A stretch of DNA of 64,000 nt from Deroplatys truncata. Its lineage: Eukaryota; Arthropoda; Insecta; Mantodea; Mantidae. Under the pieces are notes generated by a model that saw only the letters and a list, made by a program, of their open reading frames with translations, was not told where the DNA came from and made no database searches. The stretch is from the NCBI GenBank assembly GCA_030765065.1, contig CM060984.1, positions 100,545,488 through 100,609,487 on the forward strand, given 5' to 3'. Made by a program: the position numbers and the translations under genes. Shown here piece by piece: positions 23,847-34,972 of the stretch; position 1 is the first letter of the stretch, and the number at the start of each line of letters is the position of its first letter.

Positions 23847-24730
23847 ACTTTCTCTACTACGTATAATAAGTAGGGGAAGTATTGTATTCCACTAAAAAAT
23901 TCGATACCGAGATTTCACCGGAAATACATGTTTTGAGATCCCTGAATCCAAAAAAAGCATTTTTGGAAACATGTCCGTGTGTGTATCTGTCTGTGAACAG
24001 CATAACTCAGAAACGAACAGTCGGATAAGCACCAAACTTGGTATTTAGGTTCAATATCTTCCAGGGCTGCGACATAAAGGTTTTCAACAAACTCGCCCCA
24101 CCCCAGGATACCCTTTACATGGAAGATTTTTCGAAAATTTTAATTTTCTGAAAAACGGCTCTTAACGATTTTGATTAAAATATCATATGTTTAAGATATT
24201 TTCATGACAAAATGTATATCTTGAATTTTCTGCGAATGTCTCCAAAAGTATTCTCCATTGTGAACAACTTTTGCATAACTGGTGAACCATAAGAGATAGA
24301 CAAAAGTTTACTACACAAAAATGTAGATCGCGTTAAAATACACAATTTATGTCATATACATTTTTTTTGTTGAGTGAACCATTTTCGAGATATTACTTGT
24401 TATTCCCTTAAATTTTTCAATATTTGTTCTAAAATGGGAATTCGTTATTCATTTTTTTTGTCTTGGATATGCAAAGAGTTATAATCTGTGGCAAAGGGAA
24501 TGGTGCTGCACCTAGCAACCAGCTATTGAGAGATATGTATGTGCTTAAAGGCTACTGTTTTTCTATATTGCCCTTGTAAATATATATTCCCCTTACGTCT
24601 ACAAGAAAATTAGCAATAAGATAGAGTCTGTAAATGTTTATCTCGATTAACATGAAGTAGTTGGAGAATAAGCGTTTGTAAAAATAGTTTGTACAAGAGT
24701 AGAGAAAGTCATGTGAGTGTAACACATCAG
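23847..24730 (-). repeat. R1 repeat, complete, minus orientation
   Basis: It runs from ACTTTCTCTACTACGTATAA (R1 right end, reversed) to CACATCAG (left end, reversed). ATTTTT occurs on both sides (23841-23846 and 24731-24736), matching the AAAAAT duplication seen for other copies. Confidence 0.9.
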
Positions 24731-24739
24731 ATTTTTTTT

Positions 24740-25084
24740 TATTAGTCATGCTGATATCTTCAACATGTGCATATATATTAGTTCCATTTATACCTCACCT
24801 TTTAACTGCAATGGCCATATCGGCGACCATTTACCTCTGGAACATATTGCCCTATCGGTAATAGTTTTAACTCGTATGCAGTGTAGGCGATTCAACGGAG
24901 ATGACGCGCGCTGCGGCCTGCACAGATGTATTGCGGCTACCACCCCTAGTAAGAAGGGATGAGGTAAAGGAACCACAGGAGCCTGTTGACAGACAGGCCA
25001 CAGAGACGCGCAAAAGTTCCTAAGACATTTAACTCGTATGCAGTTATGATTGCATTTCTGGCTTTTCTCTGGGTTTTACCTATT
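24740..25084. other. Unassigned sequence
   Basis: A slightly GC-richer patch at 24890-25010 without recognised identity. Confidence 0.35.
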
Positions 25085-25086
25085 AG

Positions 25087-25235
25087 ATCGCACACACATT
25101 CATACTTCCAGACTCTGGGGAGGATAGGGAATAATCTTGGCTAGAAGAAACTTCTCACCCCAGCCGAGAATCGAACCCTTGAATCCCACGCACAGCAGGC
25201 ACCTATTTACCGACTAAGCTACGAGGCCAGCCTGT
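25087..25235 (-). mobile_element. tRNA-derived SINE, family S3, with a different head
   Basis: The body on the minus strand (ATTATTCCCTATCCTCCCC, GAGTCTGGAAGTATGAA) matches the copy at 9520. The tRNA-like head (GGCCTCGTAGCTTAGTCGGT, then AAGGGTTCGATTCTCGG) differs from that copy. Confidence 0.75.
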
Positions 25236-25299
25236 GATATCCCAATTAAAATCGTTAAGAGGGATTTATGAGAAAAGTTTCCATGTAAGGAGAAGTTAG

Positions 25300-25803
25300 C
25301 TGAGCGAGGTGGCGCTGCAGTAACGTGTGCGACTCGCATTCACGAGGACCTGGGTGCGATACCTGGGTTTGACCTATGGGTTTATCGTGGTTTCCCCGTG
25401 GTCAACAGGCGAATGTTGAGGCGTTTCTTCTCTGCCACGATTTCTTTCCATCATTTCCCTTTCATTCCGTTTCCTTCTCACCTTTCATGTATACTTCTAG
25501 TTTCGTGGCGTATGGCGGTGCCGGATGCGTGCTCAATGGGAAGAGTAGATATTCCCTGTGGACACTACAGGACTACATGATTGGTGGGCCTATCATCGCT
25601 CTCTCTTGGCGGCTCCAGCAGTGAGACGTGTCTGCGAGCTGGAAATATTAGGACTTCCGCGCGTCTCTGTGACCTGTCTGCCTACAAGCTGTAGCCTCCT
25701 GTGGTTCATTCATCTCACCCTTTCCTCCTGTGGGATGGTAACGGAACAGATCTGTGCAGGTCGCAGCGAGCGGGGTTTTCCCCTCCGTTGAATCACCTAT
25801 ACT
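25300..25803 (+). mobile_element. S2 long tRNA-headed SINE, complete, with a 14-bp TSD
   Basis: The 504-bp unit begins CTGAGCGAGGTGGCGCTGCA (A-box-like TGGCGCTGCAGTAACG), then GGGTGCGATACCTGGG (B-box-like). It ends CCGTTGAATCACCTATAC. Perfect duplications TAAGGAGAAGTTAG at 25286-25299 and 25804-25817 delimit it. It defines the full length of the family. Open frames in it are incidental. Confidence 0.9.
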
Positions 25804-25904
25804 TAAGGAGAAGTTAGGAAAGGGGCGGGATAATTAAGTAGTATAGAAATTAAAAAATAAAATATGGACAAAAGCTTTCCAGAATATGAAATAAATATTA
25901 AAGT

Positions 25905-26572
25905 TGAAACGTGTTTTTCCAACTCAAGAGAAAGTGGATTGAATGTAGAATGGCAGATTTGCACTTGAATATATATTACATAATTAATTTCTTTCATTTA
26001 ATAAACTTGCATTCAATAACATATATAATTACCTTTTTATAAACCCTTATTCTTTCACAATTCTTTACATTATTAACGGCTTCAATACATTAAATTAAAT
26101 TACAATAATTACGTACTTGCTGCCTGCTCTCACATTTACCGATATCTTTTGAAATCTAAACCTCAATAAATGTATAGTTCGGACGATCAACCTTTCGCCG
26201 GTGAATAATTACAAAAGAGAATTTTGAATAAGTTAATCCAAAAAAGAATTTAAAAATACCGTCCGGAATGCCTTCTGTCTAAACGCTGTCCTGCTGTTTT
26301 CCTCGTGACTTCTCTCGCCGTCGAAGAAAGATTTATCAGCCTTGTGCACGTTGAGGAGAGCTGCAACTAATCCGGCGCCTGCGCAGTCGACGATCACTAT
26401 CGCCTTTGTACTACACAGCTCAAATTAACTGCGCGCTTTCTTCTTGTTGTCGTCTCCTTGACAAACCACTATCATAGTCGTTTCACTTCTGTTCCCGTAA
26501 ATGTCAATCTTCCTTTAGTGGAACCCGTCATCGCCTAGAGTAGGTTTCTCCGGGGAGGATCAGTTTGGCACA
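25905..26572 (-). mobile_element. Solo LTR, family C
   Basis: The 668-bp unit, read on the minus strand, begins TGTGCCAAACTGATCCTCC and ends ACACGTTTCA. The 4-bp duplication AAGT flanks it (25901-25904 and 26573-26576). Confidence 0.88.
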
Positions 26573-26576
26573 AAGT

Positions 26577-26960
26577 CGAAAAACGTTTGTCCCCAGACCA
26601 TTTAGACCGGATATGTATCATTCCGGCGAAAAAAAGAGGAAAGAAACCTCCATATATTAAGTTTCGTCAATGGTTAATAATATATTACCAAATGAATATA
26701 ATAAATCATAGTGATTTCACACGGTTTTCAGAAACATGAGATTCTTACTGTGAAAGAATAAAATTAATCACTGGTTACTTTGAACTTAACATTGCTTACA
26801 ATATGCTGCAAGTAGCTTTTCAATATTTTCTGGGAAATGATGCATCATCAGTAGGTATATTTTGTTAGGTTAAAAAGTTTGCATATCTCGTGATGTAATA
26901 GGAGGATACTTTTATCATGTTACAATTAGCAACTGTGTATATGCTAGTATTTCTGCTCTT
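26577..26960. other. Unassigned AT-rich sequence
   Basis: Nothing recognised. Confidence 0.35.
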
Positions 26961-26961
26961 A

Positions 26962-27190
26962 CGTCGTCTTCGTGGTCTAGGGGTACCATGCTAGCCTCTA
27001 GTTCCCGAGGTCGCCTTAACATGGCTTTATTCGGAAGGGAAGTAAAATCGTGGTCCCGTGTAGTAGATTTACCGTACGTAAAAGAACCTCAGTTCTGATA
27101 AAGAGGCCTCTGAGCAAAATTTCCGGTCTTTCACGTCCAATATAGAATGGGACGCTAAGGACGACAGTAGTTAAAGAGCATCTATAAATA
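26962..27190 (+). mobile_element. tRNA-derived SINE S1, internally deleted
   Basis: The head (CGTCTTCGTGGTCTAGGGGT) is present but jumps from the B-box region straight to CTTAACATGGCTTTATTCGG. This removes the segment with the B-box and the GCGATGGATTTTT part. The tail ends CATCTATAAATAAA. Confidence 0.8.
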
Positions 27191-27356
27191 AAACACAATC
27201 TGTTTTTCTGTTGTTACATGCAGGTAGCTTATAAACCTGAAAACTATGAGAATATAGTAGGATGAATTCTTTTCAACAGTAAATTAGAAAGGTATTTACA
27301 AATGCTTTTGCAGCTTCAGCCAATTCTTCAATCAGACCTTCTTACAAATTGGATGC

Positions 27357-28151
27357 TGTGGCAGTATTTTATATCACAACACTGTGAATGCCAGAATGAT
27401 TGTAGTGTAAATTAGAATTATTGTATGACAATGATTTGAGATGTTTGTTAATTATAACCATTGTTAGGAAATAAGTTTACACGGCCTCACTGAAACTGAC
27501 AATAGGAGCGGGTAACAATGAGCGAGGGGGTGAGTTGTTTATCAATTATAAGAGACAAGCAAATGACGTCAGATTCGCGCGCTTTTCGGTAGAAATGGAG
27601 GGAATATTTTCCTTAGAGCATATGTGTTCGTAATTTTGATTGGATATAAAAATAGACGCTAATGTTGGCGCGTTTTATTAACCAATAGCAGCTCGATTAT
27701 AATGTTTAGGCATATCGGGGTGAGGGAGTATAAAAAGCTAAAGCCAGAGACCGGTAACCTTCATTCCAACAGAATCATTCGCGGGTTAAACGTCGCGCAG
27801 TTCTACAGAATCTCTCGCGTCGTAAAGTTAGTTAAAAGTTGTGAAATACGCGAATTAATAATGTGCGGCAAATAAGTGATAATAGTTACATTCGAAAATA
27901 TAACAGTCGGGCGTGTATTAAGAGTAAATATGTGAATTGAATAAAGTGTGACGGCAATAAAAGTGTAAAAACAAATTCTTTGATCAGTGTTATCTTTTAG
28001 TAACAACTCCTTTCCGTTTACACACCCTGTTGAAGAGATATGCTCGACTGAGTAGTAATAATAGCTAGCCGGAGGACAATGAACCCAACATTCAAAGTAG
28101 TAAAACAATAACAGGCGCTCAGCAATAAGATAACACGAAGTGGCCGCGACA
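27357..28151 (+). mobile_element. LTR, family A, followed by a primer-binding-site-like sequence
   Basis: The 795-bp LTR begins TGTGGCAGTATTTTATATC and ends GTGGCCGCGACA. It carries a TATA-like TATAAAAA at 27729-27736 and AATAAA at 27956-27961. Immediately after it, AAT and then TGGCTCCCATACGTGG looks like a tRNA primer-binding site (starts TGG). This copy may therefore be a 5' LTR with the internal region lost within about 70 bp. Unlike the other LTR-A copies, no flanking 4-bp duplication was found. Confidence 0.78.
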
Positions 28152-28419
28152 AATTGGCTCCCATACGTGGTGCAGATAAACATGAAGCATCTTCCAACTA
28201 CCAACAAATATTCTACTTCAATGCTATATATAGTTCTCCAGAAAAAAATATCTACATAAAATATCTGAAAAATCTAAGTCATTCCTAATGGAAATATCAA
28301 TGAAAGGAAAGAGATCAAGGTAAATATGTATAAAAATTTCTTTTTAAAAGCAAATATTTGCAAATTTTACCAAAACTTTTTACGTAAAGTGCTATAATGC
28401 TAGTAGTCTTCGTTTAGAT

Positions 28420-28573
28420 CAAAGGTGGCGAAAAGACTTCCTTCCGCGAGTCACCAAATATGCAACACGCACTGCATCACTCAGCAGCATGTGAAAAACA
28501 AACGTGCGGTTGCAGAGAGGGAACGACGCCTGCGAGTCAAAATAACTCACGAGTCACTTTTTCGCCACCTCTG
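28420..28573. mobile_element. hAT-type MITE, 154 bp
   Basis: The ends are CAAAGGTGGCGAAAA and its near-perfect complement TTTTTCGCCACCTCTG. Flanking 8-bp duplications GTTTAGAT (28412-28419) and GTTTAGAG (28574-28581) differ by one base. The interior is non-coding. The open frame across it is incidental. Confidence 0.85.
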
Positions 28574-28689
28574 GTTTAGAGTATGCCATTTCATATTTTG
28601 GCTGACTAGTTATTGATGATGTAGTAGTGTATTTTAAGATATGACGTTTCGTTAAGTATCTGAAGTTTGAAAATATGACTTATTTAGGT

Positions 28690-28865
28690 ATAAGAAGTAA
28701 CAGATTCGACAGAATATTTCGATATCGACATTTTACCGGAAACGCACGTTTTAGCCGCAAAATAAATCCTGGGATGGAAAATGTTTCGTTATTATTTACA
28801 ATTTTACATATTAGGATATTGTCATGACAAATTAAAAATGTATACCTTGAATCTTCTGCAAGTAG
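28690..28865 (-). repeat. R1 fragment, internally deleted
   Basis: Short R1 tail (ATATCGACATTTTACCGG) joined to body sequence (ATTGTCATGACAAATTAAAA). Heavily decayed. Confidence 0.5.
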
Positions 28866-28869
28866 CAGG

Positions 28870-29395
28870 TGAGATCCCTCTTATTTTTGTTGAATTTAAT
28901 TTAATAAGATAAGGTTCATAATCTGGCTCACAATTAACCCAGAACCGAACGAGAACGAAAAACAAATAGACGTGAATGACTTTAGTTCACAGTAACCTAG
29001 GAAAGGAAACGAGAATGCTTGTAAATGACAACATCGATAGCAACGTGAAAATTCAATTTTGCGCATTGGGATGTCATTTGTTTGTAACTGATCAATGATA
29101 TGTTCCAATTGCTTGCAACTGAGTTAATATAATGCAGGTTAACCAACTTGGAAATTAGATGGAAATGTAAGAGTCTGATGGCGATGTAAATCATCATTCT
29201 AACCATATTGTTAGTGGTCGTCCAACATTTCTACTTCCTGTAGGTCGTTGGTCTTCCTGCTGTTGTAATTAATATTGTTTATTTCCTCTGCTCTGCCAAA
29301 ATGTTCACTCTTATGTTCCTTTCTTTCTTAAACAAATGTTATTATATTCGTCATATCAGATTCTTTTATATATATTCATTCTTTATTGTGTCGAT
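28870..29395. other. Unassigned sequence
   Basis: Nothing recognised. The right part may be 3' flank of the adjacent LINE fragment. Confidence 0.3.
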
Positions 29396-29399
29396 TCTT

Positions 29400-29921
29400 G
29401 TTTTTCCTACAATTTCCCTCCCTTAATATGTTCGCTTATATTATTCTGAGTAGCTGTTTGGTTTTATCACTTTCTGCTCTTGTTTCTGCTTCATGCACTA
29501 ATACAGGTTTCATTACAGTTTTATAAATTTTTCTGTCAGTGTTCAAATATTTATGCTTCAAAATAGTATCTCGTAAATAACATGATATTTTTGCTGGCCT
29601 GCGAACTTGATGTCTAACTTTTTCAACTATATTTCGACAACTTGTTACAGTTACTCTCAAGTATTTAAACTGCATTACTTGCTCAGTGATTTTGACTTTG
29701 ATTTTTAATTTGCACCTTAGAGGTTATTTAGATATACAAATAAGTTTTGTTTTTTCCGTTGAAACTTTCATGTTATATTGTTCTGCTGCTATCACAAATC
29801 TGTGCAACAATCTTTGAAAATCATTCTTGGTCCTAGCTATAAGAACGTCATCTGCATGAAGCTGTGTTGAAATGTTTATTTCCCATTACGTACATTCTGC
29901 TACGCTTATAATAAATGTCGT
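29400..29921 (-). pseudogene. Non-LTR retrotransposon reverse transcriptase fragment
   Basis: On the minus strand, a frame between about 29880 and 29700 reads HADDVLIARTKNDFQRLLHR, the catalytic Ala-Asp-Asp block of LINE reverse transcriptases. The 29436-29675 frame then reads QFKYLRVTVTSCRNIVEKVR and further C-terminal sequence (KIYKTVMKPVLVHEAETRAE). The N-terminal fingers and the endonuclease are missing. A solo LTR abuts its upstream side. An autonomous LINE uses this protein for target-primed reverse transcription. This copy is dead. Confidence 0.82.
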
Positions 29922-29925
29922 GTAT

Positions 29926-30714
29926 TGAGGCAATATTTTATATCACAACACTGAATGCCAGAGTGATTGTAGTGTAAATTAATATTACTGTATTTTAGAT
30001 GTTTGTTAGACATAAGTATTGTTAGGAAATAACGGCCTCACTGAAACTAACAATAGAAGTGGGTAACAATAAACCGAGGGGGTGAGTTGTTTATCACTAA
30101 GAAGAGAAAAACAAATGACGTCAGGGTACGTGCCTTTTTTAGAAATGGAGGGAATATCTTCCCTAGAGTATATAGGTATGTTAGTAGCAGTGATTGGCTG
30201 ACAAAATAGACGCTAAAGTGGGCGCGATTTGGTAACCAATAGCAGCTCTATTATAATGTTTAGGCAATTCGGGGTGAAGGAGTATATATTCTCGAGCCAT
30301 AAGCAAGTATCGGAAGAATCATTCACGAGGTGCACGTCACGTAGTCCTGAAGAATCTCTCGCGAGGTACACGTCGCAAAGTTAGTTACAAAATGTGAAGT
30401 ACGCGAAGTAATTTGTGCGCGGCAACTAAAACGACTGTAGTTACATTCGGAAATATCTCAGTTTCAGTCAGGTGTGTATAAAGATTAAATATGTGAATTA
30501 TTAATTAAGTGTGTCGGCAATAAAAGTGTAGAAACAAATTATTTATCAGTGCTATCTTTTAGCAACAACTCCTTTCCGTTTACACGCCCTGCATAGAGAC
30601 ACTTGCTCGACTGAGTTGTAGTAGCTAGCCGGAGGACAAAGAACCCAAATTTAAAATAATAAAACAAAAGGCGATCAACAAATAAGATAACACTAGCCAT
30701 TGAGAACTGCGACA
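29926..30714 (+). mobile_element. Solo LTR, family A
   Basis: The 789-bp unit begins TGAGGCAATATTTTATATC and ends TTGAGAACTGCGACA, with the 4-bp duplication GTAT (29922-29925 and 30715-30718). TATATA at 30283-30288 and AATAAA at 30519-30524 mark the expected promoter and poly(A) signal of an LTR. Confidence 0.92.
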
Positions 30715-30718
30715 GTAT

Positions 30719-32168
30719 TCAAATTTGCTTTCCTCTGCTGTGTTTTGTTGATTGTTATTGTGGTTTCTGTTTTTCAAAGCGTGCAACTAGAGAGAGCTCT
30801 AGCGATGGTTATAGTTCCGGCCTCCTTGAATAATTTCTACTTACCACGTAGACAGCCTCGCACTTTGTGTTCCCGTTCTGGTTCCGTTCCTGCTTTGTGA
30901 AAACCGTCCTTAATCATACGCGAAAAATGTAGACCTCATTAACAATACGAGATTTATGTGATATAAGAAATGTTGGAGGACTAACCATTTCAGAGATATT
31001 TAATACAGTTCGTTTGAATATGCAATGGTTCAAACATTACATTTTGAAAGTATGAAAAAGCGTGTAGACATCTGATTGTTACCTCAGCATTCTATATACT
31101 AACAAAAGAATCTGTAGTGGTAGATACTATATCACTGAATATTTATCATTAATAAAAAGAAGGGGTATCTAGCTTTTATGGATAATTTATAGAATAGATA
31201 TAACAATAAATTATAACACCGAGAAAGCAGCTTAACTGTAACGCATAGGATTTTTTAACATTATAAACTGGTATCTTACATAGTGCTTGAAACAGCGAGT
31301 TACACAAAGTATACATATGTGCAATTTGGTTAGAACAATTTAGTTCACGCGCGCGCTCGCATATTGCAATGCCATTCCCCTCTGTATCATTGCATTTTAC
31401 ACTTTCTCGCGATAAAGAAGCCCTCTTGAAAATACGCCAACAGATGGTGCTAGAACCAGTTGTGTAGCTTGGTTAGTTCGATCACAGATGGCAGCAGCTG
31501 CCGCAAAATATTCCAGCCCGGACTGAAACTTTTCACCCGAGAAATCAGGAGCAAGAAGCCTCTTAACCGTATTAGTTACAAAGTTGTTAATTAACACGAG
31601 CTTAATTAACCTTTTTCTATTCTTGATTAGATAAAACATCCACCCTTGAATCTTCTCAGATTTCTTATAGAGACGGGCAGGGTCTGCAGCACTCTCGCTC
31701 AGAGAGATAATTAAAGATTGTTTTTTGTAAGTTTTAGGAGAGCTTGTATTCGTACGCAGAAAAAAATTCGGAGAGGGTTTTTCATAACCAGATCTAAACT
31801 TAACAGTACCTTACACAGTTACCATATGCCTATTCTGTAGTATATAGACATTATGTGGACAAGAAAATTACTTGGAGACATTATATAGACCGGAAAAACT
31901 CACTAGAATGAAGATATTCTACCTTACAGCAGAAAAAGCCGAGAATGCTTCGAAAACCGGGACGTATGGTCACCTTATCTATGTAAGGCAGCAATATAAA
32001 GTTTCCCTTTTCCTCGTAAATGTGTTACTAGCAGTAGACCTACTGTCTTAGACTACCGTTTGTTATATAACGATATTTTCCCATATTGGTTTGATATGAA
32101 TTAACTAAATAAAACTAAAAATTTTCCGGGGGTAGAACCCTAAAAACCTCCTCTAAATACGACCTGGC
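30719..32168. other. Mostly unassigned; small R1 fragment
   Basis: About 30920-31020 resembles reversed R1 body (AAAAATGTAGACCTCATTAA). The rest shows no recognised feature. Open frames at 30700-30900 and 31397-31639 lack family resemblance. Confidence 0.35.
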
Positions 32169-32169
32169 G

Positions 32170-32312
32170 TATATATTACTTTCTCTTCCACGTACCTAAT
32201 AAGTAGGGGAAGTATTGCATTCCAAACAACAATGTGATATCGAGATTTTACAGGAAATATATTTCTTTTGGCCCCTGAAAGAAATACAAATATTTTCTGT
32301 GATGCTTCCCTA
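32170..32312 (-). repeat. R1 right-end fragment
   Basis: Reversed R1 tail (ACTTTCTCTTCCACGTACCT, AGTAGGGGAAGTATTGCATT), truncated after the FOLD-like CCTGAAAG segment. Confidence 0.65.
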
Positions 32313-32331
32313 ATCTAAGTAGAAACAATCT

Positions 32332-33153
32332 GATGTGTTACACCCACATGACTTTCTCTACTCTTGTACAAACTATTTATACAAACGCTTATTCTCCATC
32401 TACTTCATCTTAATCGAGATAAACATTTGCAGAGTCTATCTTATTGCTAAGCTTCTTGTAGATGTAAGGGGAATATATATTTACAAGGGCAATTTGCAGT
32501 AGCCTTTAAGCACATACATATCTCTTAATAGCTGGTTGCTAGGTGCACCACCATTCCCTTTTCCACAGATTAATACTCTTTGCATATCCAAGACGAAAAA
32601 ATGGATAACGAATTCCCATTTGAGAAAATAAGTATTGAAAAATTTCAATTTAAATTGAAAAAAAAAATTTTAAGAAATAAAATGTATATCTTGAATTTCC
32701 TGGGAATGTCTCCAAAAGTATTCTTCATTGTGAACGACTTTTGCATAGCTGGTAAACCATAAGAGATAGACAAAATTTTACTACACAAAAATGTAGATCG
32801 CGTTAAAATACACAATTTATGTCATTTACATTTTTCTTGTTGAGTGAACCATTTTCGAGATATTGCTTGTTATTCCCTTAAATGTTCCAATACTTTTTCT
32901 CAATGCGAATTCGTTATTCATTTTTTTAGGTCCTGGACATACAAAGAGAATGGAATGTGCCACATAGCAACAAGCTCTTAAAATACTGGATTATCGCTTA
33001 AATACTACCATATTCCCCTTGCATTGAATTAGAAAGAAAATTAGCAATAAGATTAACATCTCGATTAACATGAGGCATGTGGAGAATAAGCGTTTGTAAA
33101 AATAGTTTGTACAAGAGTAGAGAAAGTCATGTGAGTGTAACACATCAGATTTT
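32332..33153. repeat. R1 foldback: two R1 left halves in inverted orientation
   Basis: Forward R1 head runs from CTGATGTGTTACACCCACAT at 32332 into the body to about 32660. The sequence then switches to reversed R1 body and reversed head, ending CACATCAG at about 33150. Both termini are therefore R1 left ends in inverted arrangement, and no R1 right end is present. Confidence 0.82.
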
Positions 33154-33156
33154 TTA

Positions 33157-34018
33157 TTATAATTTCATTTTTTTGTGCAAGCATGAGTGTTTGCGTAATT
33201 TAGAATATAACGCTTATAGTCTTTCTCTTGAGACGAAGGTTGAAGGGAAGTTAAAAGGGCGTTAGCAATTAAAGTTCATCCAAACTTCGTTCAGCCAAAC
33301 TAGTGAACATGTAAGGTAGTCTAACATGTAGTGTGGCTGACTGGAAAAAAAAAGAAAATCTTTCCCCCAGGGTTTTGTTTGTTTGTTTTACTTTTTAGTA
33401 ATATCACTAAAAGTTTTGATATACCTGGAGAAAATAAAAAATCTGGAGGGATTTAATTTACTATTTCACTATTAGAAAACAAGTGTATACAGATAAGAAG
33501 AAATAAATGCAATAAAATGCTCATCGACTTACTTAAAATGACTTAAACCATATTATTAATTAGTGTGTTATTATCAGCAGTTCTCTTGTTACCAGTGTTG
33601 CCAACTAAACAATGTCTATTGAATTCTGTGGACGATTGCTAATCAAGAAACAGATGCTAGGGAGGTGACAAAAAACTCTTGGGATAAGCAGCTATGGCTG
33701 GTTGAAATAGACGTTCTGTATCATTTTATTGGTCAAAAGCATTACGGGACGACGTTCTAAGAGTAAAATAGCAGTAACCTCCTAGAGATTTTGACTTATC
33801 TAGAGAAAATCAAATCCCGCTTGGGATTCAAGTGAGTATTTTACGACTAGAAGAATGTATATAAACACAATAAAATACTGCTACTTGAGTCACTAAAATA
33901 CTAAAGCCATTTTCAGCTGACTATCCATGTGAGAAGCTAACCACGATTGCAGAGCGTGTTTTACAGCAGCTTGTAAGCAAAGAGAAACAAATGTTGGGAG
34001 TGATAAAAATTGTGGTGG
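33157..34018. repeat. Unassigned; contains a diverged direct duplication
   Basis: Segments at about 33398-33550 and 33766-33910 share the same order of motifs (AGTAAnnTC, TTTTGA, CTrGAGAAAAT, ACTAnnA, ATAAAnnCAATAAAAT, ACTAAA-like) and look like two old copies of one repeat. Confidence 0.4.
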
Positions 34019-34019
34019 T

Positions 34020-34290
34020 TTACCGATCAGGAGGACTCGTGTGGTGACGTCTGTGGCTCGCATTCAGGAGGTCGCGGATTCAAATCTCGTGAGCCGACCA
34101 ATATGGCTGGGGTTTTTTTGTCGACAAGGTAAATACCACATTGAATATTTAATACCACGACACAAAGTTCCACCTTAAGTCTAAAACAATAGTAAACATT
34201 AAAATAGATGGTAATAGAGAATGCTCTGTCATCTATTCACAGATAATGAAAGCAGGTAGACTGGATGACACCCATATGCCATCTGCCTAG
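34020..34290 (+). mobile_element. tRNA-derived SINE-like element
   Basis: The head-like sequence ACTCGTGTGGTGACGTCTGT is followed by GTCGCGGATTCAAATCTCG (B-box-like). The body contains GGTAAATACCACATTG and CTTAAGTCTAAAAC, loosely matching the copy at 15950. Confidence 0.55.
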
Positions 34291-34583
34291 CACGTGAAGA
34301 AGCAGAGTCACAGTTGTCTAGCACTAAGGTCTAGCACGTGTCTCTGTGGACACATGTCGAAATCAGTGGCGGCCGTTGAGGTATTCTACTCCGTAGTGGC
34401 GGTGCCAAAAGAGTAGAAACAAAACCCTCAAATAAAATGTTTACCAACTTCGTGCAGTAGCATCGAACGTATTAAACAATTGACAAGAATTGAATGTGCT
34501 TTCATTTTAGACCATATATGCCTAATACCAGCTATTTTGGTCTTATACAATGGACATCTCTCCCAAATAAGACTAAGGAAAGC

Positions 34584-34636
34584 TAAACAAACAAACAAAC
34601 AAACAAACAAACAAACAAACAAACAAACAAACAAAA
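34584..34636. repeat. (CAAA)n microsatellite
   Basis: About 12 tandem CAAA units. They create the artificial open frames of this region (repeats of KQTN, CLFV). Confidence 0.95.
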
Positions 34637-34972
34637 AAGAGCACTGTTTTTTCTCACAACCACAAACCCATTGTTTTTGGTAAATTTTCGGATTCAACTT
34701 ACGACATCGATTTTTGTTTGCTGCAGCAGATTCACATTCGGGACTGCGTGCATAAATAAAACTCAATTTAATTTTGCCCTCAAATGTTAACCTATGAACA
34801 CCGGTCGGATTTAGGCTCAGGAGCGAAGGAAAAGCGGGGAGTAAGGCAAAAAATTTAAGTGAAGTGCTAAAACCCGGAAAGGGATCTGGCTGAACGTGGG
34901 AGGAACGGTTCAGTATTTCCTTACCAACCACTGCGCATTATATAGCCACGATTCCATGCACTCAATTGTGCA

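Noticed and set aside
34428..34931. 167-residue open frame on the minus strand
   Set aside because: Its core is a (CAAA)n microsatellite read as repeated Cys-Leu-Phe-Val. There is no domain resemblance.
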